Positions 27,304 to 35,336 of a stretch of DNA of 64,000 nucleotides are shown here, piece by piece (the first letter of the stretch is position 1; every line of letters starts with the position of its first letter). The notes below the pieces were generated by a model that saw only the letters and a list, made by a program, of their open reading frames with translations, did no database searches and had not been told where the DNA came from. This DNA is from Rubrivirga sp046845755. Lineage in GTDB: Bacteria > Bacteroidota > Rhodothermia > Rhodothermales > Rubricoccaceae. Both the position numbers and the translations under genes were made by a program. Where the stretch lies: contig NZ_CP177357.1 in the NCBI RefSeq assembly GCF_046845755.1, forward strand, positions 2,418,001 through 2,482,000, given 5' to 3'.

Positions 27304-27771
27304 ATGCGCCTGCGCTTTTCCGCCCCGTGGTCCACGCCGCTGACGCTCATCAGCACACTGATGGTCGTCATCGTCGCGGGCGCATGGTTTTCAGGCGCGA
27401 CGCTGGCCGTGGTTCTGCTCCTCGCCGTGCTCGCCCTGGCGGCGGCGCTGTCGGTCCGCGGGTACGTCGTCGAACCCGACGCCGTCGTCGTGCTCCGGCT
27501 CGGATGGGCAACACGGCTGCCGCTGGAGGGCCTCGAGTCGGTCGAGGCCGAGCCCGAGGCCATGCGGCGGGCTCTGCGAACGTTCGGGATCGGCGGGCCG
27601 TTCGCGTTCGTCGGCCGGTACCGGACCGCCTCGCTCGGCGACTTCACCGCGTACGCCACGTCCCGCCCGCACGCCGTCGTCCTCCGGTGGCCCGAGCGAA
27701 CCGTCGTCGTGACGCCCGACGACCCGGACACGTTTGTCGCCGCCGTCGAGGCTGCGGTCGCAGAGGCGTAG
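27304..27771 (+). CDS. two-pass membrane protein with bacterial PH-like domain
   Basis: 155 residues. Two hydrophobic segments (about 14-33 and 36-50) are followed by a soluble beta-rich domain with VEPDAVVVLRLG and LPLEGLESVEAEPEA, resembling bacterial PH (bPH) domains that follow a membrane hairpin. The end (VVVTPDDPDTFVAAVEAAV) matches the usual closing pattern of that group. Function is unknown. It ends the 23.6-27.8 kb cluster and is convergent with the next gene (49 bases). Confidence 0.6.
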   Translation: MRLRFSAPWSTPLTLISTLMVVIVAGAWFSGATLAVVLLLAVLALAAALSVRGYVVEPDAVVVLRLGWATRLPLEGLESVEAEPEAMRRALRTFGIGGPFAFVGRYRTASLGDFTAYATSRPHAVVLRWPERTVVVTPDDPDTFVAAVEAAVAEA

Positions 27772-27820
27772 ACGAGGAGAGGCGACGTTTGACGCACCTC
27801 CTCATCTTCTCTTCCCTCCT

Positions 27821-28384
27821 CTACTCCCTGTCTCTTTCCTCGGCGGCGCGCTGGGCAAACGCCATCACCAGCCGGGCGTGCGCGGCCACCAGGTCGACGA
27901 GCCCCGTCTCCCCAAGCCGCGCGTCGGGCGAGGTCGGCAGCTTGGGCGGCGAGACGCGGCCCATCCAGAGCGGCAGCTTGTCGCGGAGCAGCGACGGCCC
28001 GGGAAACCGGCCGGGCGCGAGGTGGGCGGTGTAGAACGCCAGCTTGCGGTCGAGCCGCTCGTACACCGACTGGTCGGGCTCGACGTCGCCCTCGCCGCCC
28101 GCCGCCACGACCTGCGCGCCCAGCAGGAAGTCGTGGTACAGGTACGGCACCTCAGCGAGCGCCGGGCCGACGGCCGCGAGCACCTCTGGTCGCTGGCGCA
28201 GGCCCACCTCGGCCGCGCGCGCGGTGACCGTCGCCACCATCGCCAGTGTCTCCTCGGCGACGAGCCCGGCGTCGGCCTGGTCGGTCAGGTGCGGCAGGAC
28301 CGTCCGGGCCACGTCCTGGGTGGTCGACAGGGCGGCGGGGGCGGCGAAGGCCACCACGCGAGCGGTGAGGACGGCGTCGGTCAT
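27821..28384 (-). CDS. hypothetical protein, coupled to the Ere/ChaN-like gene
   Basis: 187 residues, mostly alpha-helical, no signal peptide or membrane segment. Notable stretches are ADAGLVAEETLAMVATVTARA, PYLYHDFLLGAQVV and the basic, acidic C-terminal helix RAAEERDRE. I recognise no family. Its ATG abuts the stop codon of the upstream gene with no spacer, so translation is likely coupled. Codon use matches its neighbours. Confidence 0.5.
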   Translation of the reverse strand: MTDAVLTARVVAFAAPAALSTTQDVARTVLPHLTDQADAGLVAEETLAMVATVTARAAEVGLRQRPEVLAAVGPALAEVPYLYHDFLLGAQVVAAGGEGDVEPDQSVYERLDRKLAFYTAHLAPGRFPGPSLLRDKLPLWMGRVSPPKLPTSPDARLGETGLVDLVAAHARLVMAFAQRAAEERDRE

Positions 28385-29644
28385 CTAGTCGGTGATCGTG
28401 AGGGCGTGCTCGGCCAGCGTCTCGCCTGTTCGTCCATCCCGGACGACCACGACGACGGGCTCGCGCGGGACGTACAGCGTCACCGGCCCGCCCGTCGTGG
28501 CGACGCGGTCCAGCGGGACGGCCTCGGCGCTCTCGCCCGAGCGCCGGACAGCGACCTCGCACGTCTGTGGGCAGGGTGCGATGTCGACCTCGACGCGCGT
28601 GCGGTTCGGGAGCTGTGCCAGCCACGCCGGGCGCCCGCCGACGTCGCCCGCGCGGGGGCGGAAGACGTGGAGGTCGACGGCGGCGTCGGTCGGCGCCCAT
28701 GGGGTCTCGTCCGACCCCACGATCACGACGGGCGACGGGCCGAGCAGGCCGGCGGCGGCGCGGTACGCCGGGTCCTCGTAGGCGGGCATGCTCGCCTCGC
28801 CCAGGGCCGTCTGGTTGACGGTGAACGGGTCGATGCCGGTGCGCTGGCGGAAGTACAGCCCCATCGGCGTCCAGTACTCGGTCGCCGCCTCGTTGATGTG
28901 CGCGTACCCGGCGTGGACGAGCACGCGGGCGTCGGGGTCGAGGCCGACGGTCCGCTCGGCGAGGTGGCGGGCCTGCTCGAAGTCCCGGCGCTGCTGCCGG
29001 CTCAGCGTGTCGCCCTCGGGCTCGTCGCCGTGCTCGATCTCGTATGGCACGAGCGTGTAGCCCAGGCGGACGGCCTCGCGGACGAGTGCGGCGAACGTGG
29101 GCTCGCGCGTATAAAGGCCCGTCGAGTCGACCGGGTAGCCGCGCGCGTTAAGGGCGGTGTCGCTGGCGGCGAGCGATTCGGCGGCGAGGTACCGAAAGCC
29201 GCGCTCGTAGAGGAGGGGCAGCAGCTCGATCGTCAGCAGCCGGCTTGACGCGTCGTGGTGCGCCTCGTTGACCATCACGACCCGCTCGCGCTCGGCGGCC
29301 TCGGCGATGTACCGGGCGGCGTCGACCGCGCGGGCGCTCGGGGGCACCGTGCCGACCGAGTCGCGGGCCCAGCCACCCGTCTCGTCGAACCACGCCAGCG
29401 CGTCGCGGTGCGCGCCGACCTCGGCCTCCATCCAGGCCCGGACCTGCGTGTAGCGCGACCAGTAGTCGAGCGAGTCGCCCGCCGCGCGGTAGTCGGCCTC
29501 GGCGTCGCGCAAGCGCAGGAGCGCCGAGAGCGGGCCGTCGCCGTCGCGCGGGAACGTCACGCCGTACGGGCTGGGGAGGGCCTGGCCAGCCACGTCGCCA
29601 ACGGCGAGCGCCGCCAGCAGGACGAACGGGAGCGTGCGGGTCAT
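28385..29644 (-). CDS. secreted erythromycin-esterase/ChaN-like protein
   Basis: 419 residues with a signal peptide (MTRTLPFVLLAALAVGDVAG). The motif VVMVNEAHHDASSR, followed by YERGFRYLAAES and later HAGYAHINE, recalls the Glu/His-bearing motifs of the EreA/ChaN/TraB-like fold. In true Ere enzymes these residues hydrolyse macrolide rings, while ChaN binds haem. Here the C-terminal 130 residues are an unrelated beta-rich domain with a cysteine pair (APCPQTCE). Because it is exported I would not call it a macrolide esterase. It starts 48 bases after floA and abuts the 27821 gene. Confidence 0.6.
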   Translation of the reverse strand: MTRTLPFVLLAALAVGDVAGQALPSPYGVTFPRDGDGPLSALLRLRDAEADYRAAGDSLDYWSRYTQVRAWMEAEVGAHRDALAWFDETGGWARDSVGTVPPSARAVDAARYIAEAAERERVVMVNEAHHDASSRLLTIELLPLLYERGFRYLAAESLAASDTALNARGYPVDSTGLYTREPTFAALVREAVRLGYTLVPYEIEHGDEPEGDTLSRQQRRDFEQARHLAERTVGLDPDARVLVHAGYAHINEAATEYWTPMGLYFRQRTGIDPFTVNQTALGEASMPAYEDPAYRAAAGLLGPSPVVIVGSDETPWAPTDAAVDLHVFRPRAGDVGGRPAWLAQLPNRTRVEVDIAPCPQTCEVAVRRSGESAEAVPLDRVATTGGPVTLYVPREPVVVVVRDGRTGETLAEHALTITD

Positions 29645-29692
29645 GCGTCGGTTGCTGGACGGCCTCCGGACCCGCCGCTCACGGATGGGGTG

Positions 29693-30664
29693 CTACGACT
29701 GCTCCTCGGTCCCACCGGTGCCGCCGCCGATCTGGGTCCGCATCTGGGTGTCGGCCTCGATGTTGCGCATGTTGTAGTAGTCCATGATCCCGAGGTTGCC
29801 CTGGCGGAACGCGTCGGCCATGGCCTTGGGGATCTCGGCCTCGGCGGCGACGAGGTTGGCCCGCTGCTCCTGCTCGGATGCCACAGCGGCCGCCCGGCGC
29901 TCCTCCGCCTTGGCGCGGGCGACCCGGAGGTCGGCCTCGGCCTGGTCGGTCTGGAGCTTGGCGCCGATGTTCTCGCCGACGTCCACGTCCGCGATGTCGA
30001 TCGACAGGATGTCGAAGGCGGTCCCGTTGTCGAGCCCCTTCGCCAGAACGGTCTTGGAGATGTTGTCGGGGTTCTCGAGCACCTGGGCGTGCGTGGCCGA
30101 CGAGCCGATCGTCGACACGATCCCTTCGCCGACACGGGCGATGATGGTCTCCTCCCCGGCGCCGCCGACGAGCCGCTCGATGTTGGCGCGGACCGTCACA
30201 CGGGCGATCGCGCGGACCTGGATGCCGTCCTTGGCGATCGCCGAGATCGGGGGCGTCGTGATGACCTTGGGGTTGACCGACACCTGGACGGCCTCGAACA
30301 CGTCGCGGCCCGCCAGGTCGATGGCCGTCGCCCGGGCAAAGTTGAGGTCGATGTTGGCCTTGTCGGCCGAGATCAGCGCGTTGACGACCTGCTGGACGTG
30401 GCCGCCCGCGAGGTAGTGCGCCTCCAGGAGCGGCGGCGAGACGGGGATGCCCGCCTTGTGCGCCGTGATCAGCGGCCGGACGATCTGGGCCGGCGGCACG
30501 TTGCGCAGCCGCATCCCGACGAGGTCGCGGAAGAGGCCCAACTTGACGCCGGAAAAGATCGCCGTGATCCACAGGCGGACCGGGACGAAATACAGGATGA
30601 CGATCCCGAAGAGGAGCGCCCCCAAAATGATGATGAGGCTGCCGGCGCCGAGGAGTTCTTCCAT
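29693..30664 (-). CDS. floA: flotillin-like protein FloA
   Basis: 323 residues. An N-terminal hydrophobic anchor (SLIIILGALLFGIVILYFVP) precedes an SPFH domain with the FloA/YqfA signature (IPVSPPLLEAHYLAGGHV, IGSSATHAQVLENPDNISK). A helical stretch rich in Ala/Glu (QAEADLRVARAKAEERRAAA) follows. FloA forms membrane microdomains with NfeD; in Bacillus the yqeZ (nfeD) gene is adjacent, whereas here both NfeD genes are 14 kb away and FloA sits after moaC (42 bases). Confidence 0.95.
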   Translation of the reverse strand: MEELLGAGSLIIILGALLFGIVILYFVPVRLWITAIFSGVKLGLFRDLVGMRLRNVPPAQIVRPLITAHKAGIPVSPPLLEAHYLAGGHVQQVVNALISADKANIDLNFARATAIDLAGRDVFEAVQVSVNPKVITTPPISAIAKDGIQVRAIARVTVRANIERLVGGAGEETIIARVGEGIVSTIGSSATHAQVLENPDNISKTVLAKGLDNGTAFDILSIDIADVDVGENIGAKLQTDQAEADLRVARAKAEERRAAAVASEQEQRANLVAAEAEIPKAMADAFRQGNLGIMDYYNMRNIEADTQMRTQIGGGTGGTEEQS

Positions 30665-30706
30665 GGATCTGGGGGGTGTCGTCGGGTCGGTACGGCCCGG
30701 CGGGGG

Positions 30707-31207
30707 CTAGTTGTTTCGCGGGGCGCCGCGGCGGTAGTCGCCGCTGCGTCCGCCGCTCTTGGCGAGCAGGCGGACGTCGGTGATCTCGATGTCTTTCGTG
30801 ACCGACTTGCACATGTCGTAGACCGTCAGCGCGGCGACGGTCACGGCCGTCAGGGCCTCCATCTCGACGCCGGTCGGGCCCTCGGTCTTGGTGATCGCGC
30901 GGACCTCGACGGCGCCCGCGTCGTCGTCGAGCTCGAACTCGATCTCGACGTTCTGGAGCACGACGTCGTGGCAGAGGGGGAGCAGGCGCGAGGTCTGCTT
31001 GGCGCCGAGCACGCCGGCGACCGAGGCGACCGTCAGCACGTCGCCCTTCAGGATCTCGTTCTCGCGGATGAGCCGGAGCGCGTCGGCGCCGACGAGCACG
31101 CGGCCGGCCGCGACGGCCGTCCGGGCCGACGAGGACTTGTGGGACACGTCGACCATCCGGGCCTGGCCCTGGTCGTCGACGTGGCTAAGGGCGGGGGAGT
31201 CAGTCAT
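30707..31207 (-). CDS. moaC: cyclic pyranopterin monophosphate synthase accessory/MoaC
   Basis: 166 residues. MoaC converts the radical-SAM product of MoaA into cyclic pyranopterin monophosphate, the first stable molybdenum-cofactor intermediate. Hallmarks are MVDVSHKSSSARTA at the start, KQTSRLLPLCHDV, TEGPTGVEMEALTAV and the DMCKSVTKD active-site segment. It lies 136 bases downstream of moaA on the same strand and carries its own TATCTTCG box 21 bases before the ATG. Confidence 0.97.
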   Translation of the reverse strand: MTDSPALSHVDDQGQARMVDVSHKSSSARTAVAAGRVLVGADALRLIRENEILKGDVLTVASVAGVLGAKQTSRLLPLCHDVVLQNVEIEFELDDDAGAVEVRAITKTEGPTGVEMEALTAVTVAALTVYDMCKSVTKDIEITDVRLLAKSGGRSGDYRRGAPRNN

Positions 31208-31228
31208 GGCCGGCGGTGGGGGGATGCA

Positions 31229-31236
31229 CGAAGATA
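31229..31236 (-). promoter_or_regulatory. candidate -7 box for moaC
   Basis: TATCTTCG on the minus strand, 21 bases before the ATG at 31207, the same distance as the boxes before yebC and fabI. No -33 box is evident. Confidence 0.35.
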
Positions 31237-31343
31237 GCCGGGGCGGGAGAACGGATCGGGGGGTTCGGGCGAGAACCGCAGGGGCGCATAACTCGCGGGC
31301 GGCGGCTCGGCGTGCGCGCCCGCCAACCTGACCGGCGGCGCCC

Positions 31344-32339
31344 CTACCCTCCGATCCGCACCATCGGCCGGACCGCCTGCGCGGCCAGCCCGTCGAGCCC
31401 GGCGTGCGCGGCGGCCTTGCCCGCCAGCGAGGCCTGGACCATCGCGAGCACCTCGGCGTCGCTGGCGCCCGCCCGGAGCGCGTCGCGCAGGCTGACCTCG
31501 GTTTTCCCGAACAGGCACACCTTGAGCGCGCCGTCGGCCGTCACGCGCAGGCGGTCGCACGTGCCGCAGAACGGGGTCGACATGCTGGCGACGAACCCGA
31601 CGCGCCCGCGCCAGCCGGGGCGGTCGAAAAGCTGGGCCGTCGCCGTTGGCCGCGCAGCGACGGGCGCCAGCGGGCCGTGCACTGCCTCGATCGCCGCTCG
31701 CGTCTCGGCCATCGTCACGACCGCGCCCGGCGTCCACCCATTCCCCGCGAACGGCATCTCTTCGATAAAGCGGACCTCGACGGGCTCGGCCGCCGCGAGC
31801 TCCGCGAAGTCCGCCGCCTCGTCCTCGTTGACGCCCCGCATCGAGACGACGTTGACCTTGACCGATCGAGCGGTGCCGATGGCGTAGCCCGCCGCGAGCG
31901 TGGCCTCGAGCGCGGCGAGGACGCGGTCCAGGCCCGGCCGCCGGGTGATCTCCCTGAACCGGTCGGCGCGCAGCGTGTCGAGCGAGATCGTGATCGCGTC
32001 GACGCCGGCCGCCGCGAGGTCGCCCAGCCGGTCCGCCAGCAGCAGGCCGTTCGTGGTGATCGCCAGCCGCCGGAGCCCGAGCCGGCCCAGCCGCCGGGCC
32101 ACCTCGACGGCGTCCTTGCGCACGAGCGGCTCCCCGCCCGTCAGCCGGATCGTCTCGACGCCGGTCGCGACGAACAGCCGGGCCAGCCGCTCGATCTCGT
32201 CGGTCGTCAGGTGCGCGTCGCGTGGCGTCAGCGGGACGCCGCTGGCGGGCATGCAGTACGTGCAGCGCAGGTTGCACCGCTCGGTCAGGCCGAGGCGCAG
32301 GTACGTGTGGCGCCGCCCGAAGCGGTCGGTCAGGCTCAC
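31344..32339 (-). CDS. moaA: GTP 3',8-cyclase MoaA (radical SAM)
   Basis: 331 residues with a GTG start. The radical-SAM cluster motif CNLRCTYC lies at about 22-29, and RLTGGEPLVRKD binds SAM. The C-terminal second cluster is SMSTPFCGTCDRLR followed by VCLFG. MoaA is normally 325-340 residues and ends GG; here the C-terminus is MVRIGG, the GG tail used in catalysis. The GTG overlaps the stop of a 34-codon membrane-peptide ORF (GTGA), so translation is coupled to it. Confidence 0.96.
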   Translation of the reverse strand: MSLTDRFGRRHTYLRLGLTERCNLRCTYCMPASGVPLTPRDAHLTTDEIERLARLFVATGVETIRLTGGEPLVRKDAVEVARRLGRLGLRRLAITTNGLLLADRLGDLAAAGVDAITISLDTLRADRFREITRRPGLDRVLAALEATLAAGYAIGTARSVKVNVVSMRGVNEDEAADFAELAAAEPVEVRFIEEMPFAGNGWTPGAVVTMAETRAAIEAVHGPLAPVAARPTATAQLFDRPGWRGRVGFVASMSTPFCGTCDRLRVTADGALKVCLFGKTEVSLRDALRAGASDAEVLAMVQASLAGKAAAHAGLDGLAAQAVRPMVRIGG

Positions 32340-32440
32340 TCGTCGCGCCGGAAGACGGTCCGCGCGATCGCAATCGCGACCCCGACCGCCAGCCCCGCGA
32401 GCAGCATGACGATGTACCAGCTTGTCGATCCGGGCTCCAT
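32336..32440 (-). CDS. 34-residue single-pass membrane peptide coupled to moaA
   Basis: A short ORF starting ATG at 32440. The peptide begins MEPGSTSWYIVMLLAGLA, continues with a hydrophobic stretch to about residue 27, and ends in a basic/acidic tail RTVFRRDE: an N-out/C-in membrane segment by the positive-inside rule. Its TGA overlaps the GTG of moaA by 4 bases. No larger gene covers this strand here. It looks like a real small protein, but its role, perhaps translational coupling only, is unknown. Confidence 0.6.
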   Translation of the reverse strand: MEPGSTSWYIVMLLAGLAVGVAIAIARTVFRRDE

Positions 32441-32457
32441 GGGCGGATGGGTCTGTG

Positions 32458-32485
32458 CGTCGGTCGTCGGTCGTCGGTCGTCGGT
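32458..32485. repeat. four tandem copies of the heptamer CGTCGGT
   Basis: Perfect head-to-tail repeat (ACCGACG on the minus strand), in the leader 18 bases before the 34-residue ORF that precedes moaA. Copy number could vary by slippage. It does not overlap any gene. Confidence 0.85.
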
Positions 32486-32633
32486 CGGAATGTGCGGCCG
32501 TTTTGGTGCCAACCCGCCAGCGAGCGACAGGGTTCAGGCCCTCTCCAGTCGCCGACGTGCTGAGCCCACGTGCTGACCGGCCCGAGGGCTCACCGGCCAA
32601 CCGATCACCGCCTCTCCGAACCCTGACCACCGG

Positions 32634-34784
32634 CTACCGGAAGTCCTCGACGTAGACCACGTCGCTGTCGGCGCGGTCCTGGCGCGAGAGCACGAGCCGG
32701 CCGTCGGGGAACGCGCCGAGGCCGGAGTCCTCGGGCACGTCCTGCACGATCGCCAGCCGGGTGCGGCGCCCGGTCGCCACGTCGAAGCGGACGACGGAGG
32801 CGGCGCGGTCGTATTGGCGCTCGAGGGCATAGACGGCCTCGCCGACGACGGTCCAGTTGGCCCAGTCGGCCGGCGACACGTTCGCGGGGAGCTGGCGCGC
32901 CTGCACGTCGCGCGGCTCGCCGTCGACCTCGCGGAGCAGCCACAGGCCGCGCTTGTCGGGGCGGAGCACGATGAGCCCGCCGCCCGGCGCCTCGGCCGCC
33001 GCCACGCCGCCGTGGACCGTCATCGGCGCCGCCTCGCCGCCGCTGGCGGGGACGCGATAGATCTGCCACGTGTCGCCGCGGTCGCTGGCGAAGTAGACCC
33101 ACGCGCCGTCGGCCGACCACGTCGGGGCCACGTCGTCGGCGGCGCCGTCGGTGAGCTTGCGGACCTGGCCGTCGGGGAGGACCAGGAACACGTCGGCGTC
33201 GCCGTCGGCGCGCGCCGAGACGACCAGGTTGCCGTCGGGCCCCCAGCGCGGGCCGCTGACGCGGCCGCCGCCGAACGACGTGAGCTGGCGGGCGTCGGAG
33301 CCGTCGGGCTCGGCGGTCCAGACCTCGTGGCTGCCCGAGCGCGTCGAGACGAAGGCGACGCGGCGGCCGTCGCGCGAGACATCGGGCTGGCGGTCGTCGC
33401 GCGTCGAGGGGACGAGCGGGCGCGGCTCGCCGTCAACCACCTCGGCGAGCTGGGAGCGGACAAGCTGGCGGGCGAACACGACGCCACCCCGCCGGCCGAC
33501 GGACGGGCTCGCGATCTCGCCGCCATCCGCGCCGAGCGCCACCCAGCGGGGGTCGCCGCCGTCGAGCGCCACGCGCCACAGCCCGGCGGCGCCGTCGCGG
33601 TTGGCCGCGTAGACGACCTCGCGGCCGTCGGGCGTCCAGTCGAGGCCGGTCACGCCCTTCTGCTCGCGCGCCAGCCGCCGCACCCGCCCGCCCTCGACGG
33701 TCACCACGGCCACGTCCTGGCGGCCGTCAAGCTGGGTGCGGACAAACGCGAGCTGGCGGCCGTCGGGCGAGAACGCGGGGGCGAGGTCGCCGGGGTACGT
33801 CGAGGCCGGCGCCGTGAGCCGCTGCGTCGGTGAGCCGTCGAGCTCCAGAAGGTGGAGCGCGAACGCGCCCTGCCGCCCGCGCCGGCCCGAGAACGCGAGC
33901 CGCACGCCGTCGGGGCTCCACACCAGGTCCGAGATCGCAAGGTCGGCCGCCGCCAGCAGCGTCCGCTCCGTGCCGCCGCCGACCTCGACGACGTGGACCC
34001 CGCACTCGCCCCCGATCCCGCACCGGATGTACGCCACGCGCTCGCCGTCGGGGCTCCACGCCGGGCTCGTCTCGTCGGCCGGGTGCGTCGTCAGGCGGAG
34101 CGGTGCGCCGCCGGTCGTCGCCTGGACGTAGATGTCGAACTGGGGCTCGTCTCCGCCCCCGTCGCCGTCCCAGGCGAAGGCCACGCGCGCGCCGTCGGGC
34201 GAGAGCGCCGGGTCGCGCTCGTCGCCGGGCGTGCTCGTCACCGGGACGGCTGAGAGCGGCCGGACGCCGGCCACGCCCGCCCGGTACGCGACCAGCGCCC
34301 CGACGGCCACGACCGCCGCCAGCCCCAGCCCCCACAGCACGACCGAGGGGCGCGTCCGCGTGGGGAGAACCGGCCGGCGCAGGTCGAGCCCCGTCACGGC
34401 CGGCACCACCTCGGCCCCGTCGCCGCCGACGGCCACGTCGTGCTCGACGGGCGCGATCAGCGCGTAGCCCCGCTTGCGCAGCGTCTCGACGTACGTCGGG
34501 TTGCGGGCCTTGTCGCCGAGCGCCTTGCGGAGCTCCGAGATGCACCGCGCCAGTACGTCGTCGGTGACGATCGTGCCGGTCCAGACCTCGGCCATGAACT
34601 CGTCCTTGGTCACCGTCTCGCCGGGCCGCGCGGCCATCGCCGCGAGCACCTCCATCACCTTCGGCTCGACGCGGCGGACGTCGTCGCCTCGGGTGAGCCG
34701 GTTCGCCATCGGTTCGGCGATCCACTCGCCGACGCGGAACGGGTCGGTGACGGACGGCTGGTCCGTCCGCGTGTGCGTGTCCAT
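32634..34784 (-). CDS. CadC-like one-component regulator with TolB-type beta-propeller
   Basis: 716 residues. An N-terminal OmpR/PhoB-type winged helix (residues 15-110; EPKVMEVLAAMAARPGETV, then TYVETLRKRGYAL) is followed by a membrane segment at about 150-170 (SVVLWGLGLAAVVAVGALVAY). The rest is a periplasmic propeller of TolB/WD40-like repeats, several with the SPDG/DGRxVAF pattern. The layout matches CadC/ToxR-type membrane sensors that bind DNA from the membrane. No receiver is present, so the signal is probably sensed by the propeller. It is preceded by a 16-bp interrupted hairpin. Confidence 0.85.
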   Translation of the reverse strand: MDTHTRTDQPSVTDPFRVGEWIAEPMANRLTRGDDVRRVEPKVMEVLAAMAARPGETVTKDEFMAEVWTGTIVTDDVLARCISELRKALGDKARNPTYVETLRKRGYALIAPVEHDVAVGGDGAEVVPAVTGLDLRRPVLPTRTRPSVVLWGLGLAAVVAVGALVAYRAGVAGVRPLSAVPVTSTPGDERDPALSPDGARVAFAWDGDGGGDEPQFDIYVQATTGGAPLRLTTHPADETSPAWSPDGERVAYIRCGIGGECGVHVVEVGGGTERTLLAAADLAISDLVWSPDGVRLAFSGRRGRQGAFALHLLELDGSPTQRLTAPASTYPGDLAPAFSPDGRQLAFVRTQLDGRQDVAVVTVEGGRVRRLAREQKGVTGLDWTPDGREVVYAANRDGAAGLWRVALDGGDPRWVALGADGGEIASPSVGRRGGVVFARQLVRSQLAEVVDGEPRPLVPSTRDDRQPDVSRDGRRVAFVSTRSGSHEVWTAEPDGSDARQLTSFGGGRVSGPRWGPDGNLVVSARADGDADVFLVLPDGQVRKLTDGAADDVAPTWSADGAWVYFASDRGDTWQIYRVPASGGEAAPMTVHGGVAAAEAPGGGLIVLRPDKRGLWLLREVDGEPRDVQARQLPANVSPADWANWTVVGEAVYALERQYDRAASVVRFDVATGRRTRLAIVQDVPEDSGLGAFPDGRLVLSRQDRADSDVVYVEDFR

Positions 34785-34810
34785 CAATACTGGGGAGCCA
34801 GGGGTCGGGG

Positions 34811-34860
34811 GGCGTCCGCGGCGGGGCTGGGGCCCTCGATTCCGCCCCGCAGCGGACGCC
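34811..34860. promoter_or_regulatory. large inverted repeat upstream of the CadC-like gene
   Basis: GGCGTCCGC (34811-34819) pairs with GCGGACGCC (34852-34860), then GCGGGGC (34821-34827) with GCCCCGC (34844-34850): 16 base pairs interrupted by a single mismatch, loop 16 bases. It lies 26 bases before the ATG of the winged-helix regulator. It could be its DNA operator or a leader hairpin in the mRNA. Confidence 0.5.
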
Positions 34861-34934
34861 CTCACGATACGCCCGAGCCTCGCCGGGGAGTATCCGCCGG
34901 CGCCCGCCGCCCCGAAATGGGGCCTTTTCCGTCC

Positions 34935-35200
34935 CCTGAGGGGGGTCCATCAGACAACCCTCAGGCGGCTCGCACCGCGTCCCCAAGGTTTCCGGCTCTC
35001 CGCGCCGCACTTTGTGACCGTCCGCCACGGGGCCGCCCACCACCCTGGGCCTCGCGGCAGACCCCGTTCTCACTACGGACGCCGGGGCTTCGTGAGCCAC
35101 CCCGCCGTCCCAGGTCGGCGCCCATCACATTGCCGACCGCCCGGGCCGTCCCTGGCCCAAGCGCCAGCCCCCACACGTCGTCGGGGCTGGCGCTTTTTTT
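34935..35200 (+). ncRNA. candidate structured non-coding RNA with intrinsic terminator
   Basis: Plus-strand hairpins follow one another: CCTGAGGG/CCCTCAGG (34935-34965); ACGGGG/CCCCGT with inner CCGC/GCGG (35027-35067), itself enclosed by CGTCCG/CGGACG; GGACG.CGGGG with CCCCG.CGTCC (35077-35110); GGTCGGC/GCCGACC (35113-35138); GGGCC/GGCCC (35143-35158); then a terminator with T7. No plus-strand gene precedes the terminator. The sequence lacks the motifs I know for RNase P RNA, tmRNA, SRP RNA or 6S RNA. GC-rich DNA folds easily, so only the terminator is firm. Confidence 0.4.
35159..35200 (+). terminator. Rho-independent terminator on the plus strand
   Basis: GCGCCAGCCCC (35161-35171) pairs perfectly with GGGGCTGGCGC (35183-35193), 11 bp, extended by AA/TT, and is followed by seven T (35194-35200). 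It is a textbook intrinsic terminator reading rightwards. The nearest plus-strand gene starts 2.4 kb further on, so the transcript it ends is unexplained. Confidence 0.8.
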
Positions 35201-35336
35201 GGTTGGATGGCAGGGTCGTGGTCGAGAGCAGCGCCGGGCCTCCACGGGCCTAAGAGACCGGCAAACGAGAGCAGCGGTGAGGGGCGGAGCCGAGGGAGTC
35301 GCGCATCGCGAGCCCCTCCACTTTCCCTCCCATCCT

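Larger units (their letters stand above)
34785..35336. other. 552-base gene-free region before the CadC-like gene
   Basis: No credible gene. Near the regulator it holds a large inverted repeat (34811-34860). From about 34935 it has a chain of hairpins closed by a strong plus-strand terminator (35159-35200), treated here as a possible RNA. From 35201 to the amidohydrolase stop there is a hairpin-forming segment with TCGCG-CAT-CGCGA (35299-35311) that may end the amidohydrolase transcript. Confidence 0.6.

Noticed and set aside
28385..29644. Macrolide resistance gene (erythromycin esterase)
   Set aside because: Only short motifs are shared; the protein is exported and has an extra C-terminal domain, so resistance is not a supportable call.
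34935..35200. RNase P RNA, tmRNA, SRP RNA or 6S RNA
   Set aside because: I looked for the conserved sequence blocks (for example the GAGGAAAGTCC block of RNase P, the SRP GGAA tetraloop region, the tmRNA 3' end) on both strands and found none.
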